NCBI GenBank assembly: GCA_033782935.1
Contig: JAWQEG010000169.1
Location: 806,001 to 870,000, forward strand
Length of the DNA stretch: 64,000 nucleotides
Direction of reading: 5' to 3'
Source: Petrolisthes cinctipes
Taxonomy: Eukaryota; Arthropoda; Malacostraca; Decapoda; Porcellanidae
The notes beneath the pieces are model-generated. The model was not told the origin of the DNA. It did no database searches and saw nothing but the letters and a program-made list of their open reading frames with translations. Positions 47,901 to 59,174 of the stretch are shown piece by piece; the first letter of the stretch is position 1, and each line of letters begins with the position of its first letter. The position numbers were made by a program, and so were the translations under genes.

Positions 47901-50900
47901 TTCATATCTGCCACTGAATGAGCTAACACTTTAAATTATTATCCCATATGGTTATTATAGAGGAGAATATTAATTCCAAACTAATCATTATTTTCCTGTA
48001 ATTATTAGGGTTTTCCCCTACCCAAACCCCCAATTTCCCCGGCTCTTCCCCAAGATTGTAGGGGGAGGAGAGGGGTTTGATGTTGGCTCCCTGGATATTC
48101 GGGAGAACCATCAATTCCTTCTCTTGATCAGCAGTTTCTCGTGTGCTCCTTGGTTTCTTATCACCTTTATTAGGGATCCGAAAGGACAAACCAGGAAGTT
48201 TGTCTGTGTTAGAACATCTCACCATGCAGCAAAACTGTTATATTCTTAAATATTCTTAAATATCTAACACTCATCCAAATCAATGAAACGTGCTAGACAT
48301 AACCACTACCCTCTGCTTGTATACATAGAAGTATACTACCAACGTGGCCGCCGAGCGCACCGTGACGTCACATGAGAACTCCCTATTGGTTGTTGGTCCA
48401 ACCCATGTTAGAGGTGGAACCCTTGACCTGGTGATGACTGATGTTTCGGATCTGGTGACAGTAGTTGTGGTCACACCAATTGGACGTTCAGATCATTCTT
48501 CTCTCTCTGTGAAGGTTTCCACTGCCCAATCAGTTCCGAACCTGTGTGTGAGGAGGGAAGTGCTTCTGAAGAATCTTGTTAATTGGGATGCAGTTTTTTG
48601 GTGCTGTGTGTGGGTTTCCATGGCATTTAATGTATGTTGCTGATTATCCGGTAGAGTTGTTGAATCAGCATTTGTCTGAGGTAATTGAGCAATATGTGTC
48701 TAAGAAGATCATTCGTGTGCACAATAGTGATAAACCTTGGTTTACTGATGAGTGTAGGGCCGCATTTGATTTTAAGCAGGGTGCCTATCGTAGGTGGACG
48801 AGTGATCGTTGCAGAGCAAAGTGGGATGAGTTTATTGAGTGTCAAAGAATGGCTAATGGTGTCTATGCGGAGGCAGAGCAACGGTTCAATAATGGAGCCA
48901 GGGATGTGTTACTGAATGCTCGGAGCTCACATAAATGGGGGTCTACCTTGGAGAGTGCTGTATTTGGGTCTGACTCTTCTCTACCCCCCTTTGTTGGTGA
49001 CGGTGGTAGACTGGTGTATGAGCCCGGTGGTAAGGCTGGATTACTTGCAGCTCACTTTGATAACAAGCAGTCTAGGAAGTCTGTAGAGTTGCCCTCCACA
49101 TGTCACCCCTGTCCTGGTCTCTCCTCATTTGCCTTTAGGTCAAGGGAAGTTAAAAAAAAATCCTTCATGAGTTGGACTCTTATGGTGGTATTGACCCCTT
49201 GGGAATGTTTCTTTTGTTCTTTAAACAGACAGCTGATGTCCTTGCTCTCCGCCTCAGTGTTGTCTTCAGGAGAATACTTCGTCTTGGTAGTTTTCCTGAA
49301 TGTTGGAGGTCTGCTAATGTTACCCCAATTAACAAAGGCCTTCCTTCATCTTCAGTTGGCGATTACAGGCCGATTTCCATCACTCCTGTGTTGTTTAAGG
49401 TGTTTGAGAGGCTGGTGGCTGTGCGTTTAAGTAACTTCAATGAACGTAATGGTATATTCCCACCCTCGCAGTTTGCATATCGAAGTGGCCTTGGCAAGTG
49501 TGATTCACTTCTGTGTATCTCTCATGTACTGCAGAATGCATTGGAGTTGGGTCGTGAGGCTAGACTGGTGCAACTTGATGTTTCTGACGCGTTGGATAGG
49601 ATAAACAATCTAGGTATCCTCTACAGACTTCGTTCTGTTGGTGTTGGCGGTTCAGTCCTGTCTGTCTTGTCACAATTCCTCACTGCTCGATCCCAGTATG
49701 TTGTTGTGGATGGTGTGAGGAGTGAAAGAGTAGAATTCGTGTCTGGGGTGCCCCAAGGTAGTGTCTTAGGGCCGTTGTTGTTCCAACTGTATACCTCTGG
49801 ACTCTTTAACATCTTGGAGAATGACCTGTATGGTTATGCAGATGATTTCACTCTCATTGCTGTTGTGCCAACCCCTGGTGACAGGATTTCTATTGGATCG
49901 TGACCTGGTTAAGATTAATGATTGGTGCAGGTCGTGGGGTATGAGGTTGAATGCTGGCAAGACTAGGGCAATGGTTGTCTCTAGGTCTCACACGGTGTAC
50001 CCTTTATGGCCACCCTTGATTATTGATGGGACTGTATTGGAGGGGTCTGAGAATTTGGTTATTCTGGGAGTTACATTTGATACCAAGCTGACTTTTGAGA
50101 AGCATGTTCGGTCAATCTCAAGGTCTGTCTCCCATTGTTACTGCGGTGTTTTAACTCCTTTGTGTTGCCTCTGATGGAATACTATTCTCCAGTATAGTGT
50201 TCAGCAGTTGACTGCCATCTCAAGTTGCTGGATAGGATTGTTTCTAATGCTAATTTTCTTACCGGCGGTTCACTTGATTGTAAGCTGAGTCACCGTCTTT
50301 CTGTTGCATCATTGTGCATGCTCCTCAAGATCAGAACTAATGTGCTGCATCCTCTTAACTCGTCTCTGCCACCTCTGTATGTTCCAGCTCGTGTCACTCG
50401 TGGTGCATTGGATTCCCATAGGTTTGATTACGTATTACCGCGCTGTAAAACCTGTCAGTACAGTCGATCGTTTGTCCCTTGGTGAATCTGTCTTTGATGG
50501 TGTAGGATGGCTGGCTTCTAGAGTAGGGCTAATATGTTTTTATTAAGCTAACTGCTCATCTTTCTTTCTCTAAGCTGTCTTCTTTTCTTCAGGCTGGATT
50601 CATGGGGCTGGGATCCTCGGATTGATAGAATGCTTGTATTCTCTCTCAGCTTTGTGACTCTGGTCTATTTTAATAATAATAATAACAATAATAATAATAA
50701 ATTAGTGAAATAAGACTATATAGAGCGATTGTCGTCTTCAAGAGCAGGAAGAACTATATATAAGTAACAAACAAAGGGTGCACATATTACATGGAGAAAG
50801 AAGAAAATGAATGTCTGGTTAGCAGCACAAACACTCAGTGAATCGATATCAAATTCCATTAAATTTTGCTTGAAAGAAGAACTAGGCGATTTTATACGTT

Positions 50901-53900
50901 GTGAAGCAACGACTGAATTCATTATAATATTTATTGCACTGTTTGACATTATGAATTCTAGAAATTTACATGCAAGTGTATACAACTATCCGATTCAGGA
51001 GAATAAATACCGATGAAATAAAAAAAATATCTTGTAAAAGGAAAAATTTATAATAAGGTCTCTGAAGCTCTATAATGGTCAAAGCATCCTCAAATCTAAC
51101 CTGAAAACTGGATTTCTTGGTTTCCTTCTTTTGTATACAAGCTTGAAAATTATGTAAGAGAATTTAACACTTCATCGAAATTTCCTCTGAAGATTTTGAT
51201 GACCTAAAAACTAACTCAAGATCATATTGAGGTATTTTTCGTTAATATTAGAAGTATGGGCGGATGTGAAAACAATCCTACAGCTAAACAGTTTGATGTT
51301 CCAGAAGAAAAGATGTTAATTAAAATGTTATGACATATGTACTCAACAGTAATTGTTTGCCACTATAATCAATGCCTATACTAAGTTAATCTAGTAGTAT
51401 TAATAATAGTAATGTGGTGGACTAACTTTCAGTCAACAGCATAATTAGAGTGCTACGTGAATTATCTGGTGTAGAGTGTAATAATGAGAAGAAAGATGAT
51501 TATTTGTATATCCCTAACAACACTCACCGTTCAAAGTGCTGAAACAAAATCTTTGCATACATTGCAGGCTTCGTAGTAAATAGGCTGTGAAAGTCTTTGC
51601 AATGTGAGTTATGCATAATGCTCTGATTTACGCTGAAGCTAATATTATAGAGATTCACTGGCAAATTAAACTTAAAACTAAGTGAACCGGAAACCTTATA
51701 TATCCATTCGATGACGAAATTGATATTAGTCTTATTTGCGAAGAGAAACTTAAGGAAGATAGCTATGTGCAAATGGAAATATCATTTTAGGCCTTTCACT
51801 AAGAAACTTCTGAAGGCGAACTAGGTCGATATTTTCAGAAATGATGAGTGTCTGGTAGTATCGACTGACCTCAATACATTAACTTGTGGGTGATAATATA
51901 ATTAATGACATAGTTGAGCAACGGCTCCAAATCACCAGGGGAGATTTTCTCACTAGTTTAACGAACGTCCTCTAAGAAATGGAGTTCGATTGTGACTTGT
52001 TTGTATATCTTTTGGAATCCTATCCTGCACATTTGGAGGCACTTCGGTGGCAGGCAGTGGGTACCAAATATTGAAGCAAAGTTTTGAAACTGTGCACATG
52101 AATTTTCGAATAATGAAGGTCTATTCCCCTTATATGTTGTTTACTTCTACCTCTTTTTCGTTAGGCTGGGCAGGGAGGATTAAGGTGTTTGAACACCCTT
52201 TAAGTAGTATATTTCCTAAAACAGTTTGTAGGAATCAGGAATTTCGAATCTACTAACAACTTAAATACCTCCCAATTAACAGTGCCCTTTGATCCATCTT
52301 AATGTGTAGATTACAAAGTGCTTAAACCCTACATTTATCTTGTCATCCTCAAACAGGAAAAGCAACAGGACCGATGAAAATAACTAACTATTAAAAACAC
52401 TCACCCTGACGAGGAGTATGTACATCTCCTGCTCAGCAATGCGTCTCCCAATGCACATTCTGGTGCCAGCGCCGAAGGGAAGCGAGGCATAGGGATGGAT
52501 GGGCCCTAATGGTTTGTGTCTGAGCCAGCGCTCAGGGAGGAACTCCTTTGCTCTAGGAAACACTGATTCATCCCTTGCTGTCGCCATGTTGAAGGAAACC
52601 ACCATCCACTGCAAGTGTAAACAATATTGATTTAATTACACCAAAATTACAAATGGTATGGTAAGGTGACGCTCCGTATAGAAGTAGGAGAAAAGGATGA
52701 CACAAAAGACCTTGTGGATTATTGACAGAAAATTAGTCAAAGAGATTTGCAGGATAGAGTTTACAATAGCGTTAGTAAGCCAGTTTTAACAAGACATTTC
52801 ATTCAATAGTTCCTTACACAGGTACAGTTGCAGACATATGAAACAGACAACCTGAAACGGGGCCCCTCATTGAGCATAGTGCAGGATGAGACATTGTGCA
52901 GAGAGGCGCGTCCTATTCTATACTTAACAAGGCCTCTTGTTATGAACTGACTATGTTGTGAATTATGCAGTTGTAAGGGGGAGCTGAACGTTTCTGTCTA
53001 CCTATCTATCTATCAATCTATAACCTTGAAGCTTCGCTCCCTCCGGGAACTCCTGTCAAGGGAGTCACCAGTCCTCCCTATTCCTTAGCACACCTTCAGA
53101 CCCAGTCATTCCCTTTTAATTCTTCCCCTGTCTCTCATTTGTTTCGATTTCTTTCGTGTTTGCTGTCCCTCCTCTTTACCTCCTTTCTCGTGTTACAAAG
53201 TTTTTCAGGCCTAGCGGGGTCTTCTCTCCTCTTCTCCGATTAATTTATTTTTTTAAAAACTCCCTCCTAGCACGACCAAACCCTCCCGTTCCATTCTAGT
53301 ACATCTCCCTCACTTACTCTTTCCCTGTTGCCTGTAGAGGGATATTGTCTGCTGCGGTAACGTGGGTTTTACTATAAGGCTTTTTGGTACCCCCTTGGAC
53401 CTCATATACTCCCTTTCATATCTTCCGCTGTTCCTTCTTTCCTTCTACTGTATTTCCTTCGTGCTTGCTGTTCCACCTTCTTATCACCTTTTGCCTCGTC
53501 CTATAGGGTCTTCCAAGCCTAGGGTGGTCTTCATTCCTTCTCATTCAGACAAGCACTCTTCTAGCTGTTCACTCATCTCACTGGTAGTCTCCCTCTTACA
53601 CCAAGTCTCAGCGTGGACTTGGGCCCACAGCACTGGCTGTAGTATCAAAGACCTTCTCCCCTATCTCCCTGGCGGACGGAGGCCCCCAGACTCCCTGGTC
53701 CAGTAAGCTCTGGTCCCATTTCTCTAGGATGTGCTTCGGTAGCCCAGGCATATAGGGCCAGCCCCTCCTTTATTTTATTGTTTTTTTTTATGTTTTTTTT
53801 CCACTGCGACCAGAGTGTACCGGAGGTCTGTGGGGCAGGAGGCCATTCTGCCCCGGGAGAACATCAACAACAACAACAACCAAGTCTCAGCAGATTCACT

Positions 53901-56900
53901 TTTATTACACATTCTTAATTGTAATATAGTCTATAAACTTTTCGTTGCTAAAAATCTATTCCACTGTTTCCATGCCATTTTTAGTGGCATATAATTCTCC
54001 CAGGCTTGGTGCTTGTTCTTAGTATATTCTTATTTTATACACCTTCTTTGTATATTCCCTATCTTGTATTCTCCCCATGTGTCTGGACAAATGACTCACT
54101 GATTTGTGCCTCACCCTCTCAACCACACCATACTAATTTCACTAAACACTAATTACCTTCACATCCAGATCATATCTCTCGTACATACTCTGTATATGCT
54201 TGTTGTATTATTATTCTTAAGGGTTCTGTAACCTCTTCAGACCCCAAGCCACTAATTTCAATTTTTCAACTGTCCCTCCTTTCCTACTATTTCTTTCGTG
54301 CTTGCTGTGCCTCTTTATCGCCTACTCCTTTGTTCTATAGGACCTTCCAGAGTTAGAATTGTATTTTTTCTCCTCAGTTAACTTTCTTATTGTTTTCCCT
54401 TTCTTAACTCATCGAGTTTTATGGTCCCATCCTCTGATGTTCAATTCTCCATCTTTCCTTCCTTTACTACTGTCTCCTTCGTCTTTGCTGACCATCCTCT
54501 CGATCACCTTCTTGCTCGGCCTATATGATCTTTCACGCCGAGGGCAGTCTTCTTTCATCCTCAGTCAATTAAGTCTTATGTCCCTCTCAAATAGTTACTT
54601 TCCACTGCTCCTATTGTCGACTTGTATGCCTTGTTCCATGTCTGTGGCTCTATTGCCTATGTTTCTGCTGGCAGGGCTATAAGTATATCTCAGTCCCTTT
54701 TTTATTTCCATGTTCACACTTTTACCTTTCATTAATCTACCTTACAACCCTATGACCTGTCTCCCTCAAACTGCTCTTTCTTTCTCTTAATTCCCCTTCC
54801 ATGCTCCAATGCTTACACAATACTCTTCCCATATATTTAAATTCCATTACTTTCATTATCCTCCTAACTCTGAAGACCCCTTAGGGGCTCCCATAGGGGG
54901 GTTTAGCCTGCAAAATGCAGACAATACCTTCAGGGTTTTGGCGCCACTTTGGACAGTGCCACTTCCTTTCCTTTCTTCTGCTGTCCTTCCTTTCTTTCTT
55001 TTTCTTTGTGCTTGTAATCCCTCCTTACTGGCTCCTTCTCCCTTATTGTACAAGGTATCTCTGCTCTAGCACAATCTTCTTCCCCTTTTATAGACTTATT
55101 GATATGTGCCCTTTTCCTGTATTATTATTACCTGGTAACTGAACATTCTTGCAACTATTGTTCAGGTACCAGAACATCCATACAAACTCTATATTGGCAC
55201 CTGGGGAAAATTACTGATGAGTTTGCATGCCTCCTCGATTTACTGGCACTCTTGTGTCGAGGCAGTTGTACTTCAATACCTATTGTCATTATGTTTCATA
55301 CAGTACACACAGTTACCTTTTGAGCAAGTGCACAGTTCATTAAAAGAAGAAGAAGAAAAGTTTGGTTGATACTTACTCCTTTAGGAATGAGGTAACCATT
55401 CAGCACAAGGTCACTGTCTAGGGTCCTTGCTATACCAGTCACCAAAGGGTACAATCTGGAAGTCAGAGAGAGACGTTACAAGCTAGAAGGAAAGGGCGAG
55501 GGTAGTCACCTATATAATTACCCCAATACTAAGGTTGAAGTCACAGACAATGAGCGTGCCAATATTCTGACACACTCATCCGTTGCTTCAGACAATATCA
55601 TGCCCTGTGCTGTTCCCGCTGCTTACTATTTCCCTCTCATCACCCACTTCCTTACCCAACTATGGCAGGCTGAGTGGTCATCTGCCACAATCAATAAAAT
55701 ACAAGCAAGTTAACCTTTCGTAATCTCTTTGCGGTTCCCTTCTCATCGCAATTGAGGTGGGAGACAACCTCGGCCACATTAGAGCCACCCATGACTGCCC
55801 TTAATTCCAAGATGCTCGTCGGCTGAATTTCCCATTCCACCTCTGTATCACTTTCACTCTCGTCCTATAAAATCGCCCAGGCCGAGAGCGGTCTTCTTTC
55901 ATTCTCATATCAATCCCTCGCTTAGTTTATTGATATTTTCGGTAAATATTATAATGCAATCCAGGACAAGTAACACAAAAAATTTACAAATCTATGTACT
56001 TATATTATAGATGTACGAAGTATCCATATCCTCATCCGAAAATCATCTGCTTCAGGAAAAAAATAAATTATTATCCGTATCTTCGCCCGCAAATTCAAAG
56101 TTTTTATCCACACTCGCAAATCCACATTTTTTGACATCACTTACAAAGTATTTGGCAACCTCAGCATCTGCATTTTTACATGCTATGCATTAGCATATCC
56201 GCATTAAATATTCACATCCGCATCTGCTAATTAAAAAGTTATATGACATATGATACATCTTAACTTGTATGCAACTTATAAACAGTTGATTGTACGCTAA
56301 AAGTGTATCTAAGATCTTATAGTTAGAAGTGAATCGGTGTTTTTTTCATCATGTGAAAACAAGTAAAATGTGAAGAATTTGCCTACTGTACACTACGTAC
56401 TGTACATGATATGCACGATAAGTACATTTTTAGCAGCATAAGTACTTACATCCTTTATCCCTGCTCTATCAAGCAGTAAAGGAATGTTAGCAAAAAAATT
56501 TATTACAGTTTATGGTTGAGTTGATGGAGGAAAAAACGTTAGCAAGAGATGTGTTTATTCTTACATCTAGACCTCATAGTGTTTTTCCCTCCAACTCAAT
56601 CAACCATATGTCTTGGTATCTCTCAACTTATAAAATAATCGAACTGAGCAGTAGAGAAGTGATGTAAAGACTGTTATTATAAATCTGACCTGAGTGACTC
56701 TTTGATGACAGCTTTGAGGTATGAGAGTTGTGCGAGGTGGTGTACGGTGAGAGGCCCATGGTAGTCGGTCAACACTCTGTCCACCTCCTCCTGCAGCTTC
56801 ACCTGAGCTGCGGGGTTTCTCGCCAGCAGGTAAAGTGTGAAGCCCATTGTGTGTGATGTCTGCCAGTATTATCAACTACAGTCAGTACAGTAATTAATAT

Positions 56901-59139
56901 TAATATATGTTTGTGAAAATTATCCAAATCGGGAATGGAACCTTAGACAAACAAATGTGCGACGTGCCGTGTAACTTGTTCATATTTATTTGCACGAATT
57001 ATGTGATTAAGTGAATCCTACTGTATTTTGTTCTCTGAAAAGATAAAGCACACTGCTTATGAAATCTGGTATTTTGTCCATCACATGCCGACATTTGATA
57101 TCACATTGGCCAGTCACAGTATTTTAACAGGATCATACTGTATATTTTGAGTGAATTGAAGTGCTACTGATAACTCTAATCTATGCCAAGAAAGAGATTA
57201 TATTAGTATTCATTTATGGAATATGTTTCGAAGAATAGTTTGAAAGAATCAATAGCCCTTTCTCAGATATGTATTGACCCCTTGTATTCCCCTAGGTATT
57301 GATAACCTCACGCTACCACTGAAACAGGTCCAAGCTTGTCACTGTACTGAAATGGCTGCCACCAATTAAGTTGGAGTTACACCTTGGGTCTGGGGTTTTC
57401 TCTATGACGGGTAATATACAAAAATCAGGTCACTGGACTAAAGTGTTCATCATATGCATCCGTTCTTCAGGTTTATTGTATTTGTTTTCTTTTTCCTATA
57501 ATCCTAAAGTATTATGCAACGAATTTTGGATTTAACGCCCTCTTTTATATTTCACAGGTGATGACATTGAGAAGGTTTCTTACCTATAGTCCTCACATTC
57601 TTTATTATAGAAATACAAAAGTGTACTTGCTATGTGCCTGGATGCCTTGAGTTCGAAACCTGTTCCTCCCTATAGGGAGATTGTGCATGCCATGATGTGA
57701 GTAATATTTTAAGGTTTGGGCCCCCTTTCGAACCTGAGCCATTCTTTTTCCTTTCTTCAACTTTTCTGTCTTTCCTTCATGCTTGCAGTCTCTCCTCTCT
57801 CTCCCTTTCTTATTTTTTTTACTTTATATCGTCATCTTGTACTGTACACTCTGCACAAAAAAATTTTGGAACCACCCCTCCATTAATTTTAGAATTTCTA
57901 TCACGGTAGGGTTGGTACGCCTGCTAAGTCAGCCCGAGTGTCCCTGTAGCAGTTGAGCGAGTCAGAGTGCCTGTCACTACAGTAGCAAGCAAGCTGTCAG
58001 ACGGGAAGGATATTTGTGCTCATGTTTATCATTATTCCCCTCCTACTTTTCGCTGCTCTATTAATTCCACTCCTCTTTCTTGCCATACCTAGTATCAGAT
58101 GATACTATTGTTAGGAGATTGTTATGAGCAAGCCCAAAAATGCTTTATGGTGTAATATTCAACTTAGCCTATGCTTCGATAAGTCCATCATTGATTGAAT
58201 AAGTTTCCGACTGATGTAAATTATGACCTTCGAGGCGCACATCAGATGAAATACAGTATGTCACGAATGGAATTACTTAACATTTGGAAATGGTCATGAA
58301 TCAACATAAATATGTTCATTATTTTTATAACAATTATTCATAATATGGATGTTGAGATCATCTTTACACTTGTATCCTATGAGTAGGAGGAGAATCTTGC
58401 TGCGCTTGACAATAACAGGTTAATAATTAACTCTAAAATATTTAAAATATAATATAACTTGATTACTTAACTTACTACATATCATTTAAATGTATCAAGT
58501 GTATAAAAAACAGCATAGAAAAGTAAGCTAATTCGGTTTGTAGCACTGTAAAATGTATAAAATACTCGCAAACACTATAATATTGTAGTGACCCAAGCAC
58601 CAGGCGTTTCATACTTCTGGCATCATGCTTCCCAGCCTTCCCTTGTTAGCTTGCGAGCGGGAGTTCAAATCCTTAGACAGCCCGCTGCATCATAGCCAAC
58701 CCGCTCTCACTTAGCCCCGGGACTCACCAGCGACAACATCTGCCTTCTAACCCGCTCCTGCCGACGCTGCCGCTCATCTTGTTGCATCCCGCCAAGGTCC
58801 ACGCTACTACACAAGCTCTACCAAGACTACACAAGCTCTACCAAGACTACACAAGCTCTACCAAGACTACACAAGCTCTATCAAGACTACACAAGCTAGC
58901 TCAAGACTACACTCGGCAAGACTCAACACAGGCAAGCGGGAAGGCTAACTCTGGTGCTTGGAATCTCTACCAACCTTGTCCCACTATTAAGAATAAAGTT
59001 ATACCTAGTATTGGCGTCTGCTGTAACACCCTGGTAGTAACAAGCCATCTTGACTGTTATAATATGATATAAATTGGGGCATAGAATATTTTTTAAAGCC
59101 AATCAAAAGTATATCATGGGTACTCATTGTCAATACGTA

Positions 59140-59174
<35 letters not shown>

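Larger units (their letters stand above)
46055..50702 (+). mobile_element. APE-type LINE with 2A-like motif and (TAA)n tail, frameshifted
   Basis: Inserted in the P transposase pseudogene. The ORF from 46442 opens with a hydrophobic stretch, then 'DVELNPGP', then the endonuclease ('RVLYSNVRGL', 'LLCSETLVSD', 'GDINVHHEEWLGSS', and after an insertion 'TLDLVMTDVSDL' and 'GRSDHSSLS'). The RT follows ('DYRPISITPVLFKVFERLV', 'PPSQFAYRSGLGKCDSLL', 'GVPQGSVLGPLLF', catalytic 'YGYADDFTL', 'KINDWCRSWGMRLNAGKT', 'ILGVTFDTKLTFEKHV'). The motif before the YADD box reads 'DVSDALDRI', where 'DxSKAFD' is usual. Frame breaks occur near 46957, 48570, 49160, 49900 and 50170. The tail at 50671-50702 is TAA/CAA units. 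CR1/L2/Jockey group; clade not resolved. Confidence 0.88.
41714..51800 (+). pseudogene. P-element-type transposase gene, fragmented by later insertions
   Basis: Pieces lie on the plus strand, opposite to the P450. 41714-41817: THAP start 'FGCPARYNKSKDRTLTFH' preceded by a 21-bp duplication ('MPVSCAA' then 'MSVSRAA'), with a stop before a GTAAGT donor. 45015-45351: 'CSCGVSDQLKRQDKK', 'YSPELRSFALTLNVYSPRA', 'YEHKVFETCLPNPKTIKKWY'. 45558-46054: 'MDEIVIRQQVEWDGEKY', 'GYIDMGTE', 'LPVGYFL', 'LTCDGTSY', then shifted 'LLDPCHM' and 'LRNCFGDKKYF'. 50703-51800: 'DYIERLSSSRAG', 'LAAQTLSESISNSIKFC', 'FDIMNSRNL', 'KTGFLGFL', 'IRSMGGCENNPTAKQF', 'YIAGFVV'. These are the successive blocks of THAP9/P transposases (RNase H-like core and GTP-binding insertion). 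Many stops show it is dead. No TIRs were found. Confidence 0.85.
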
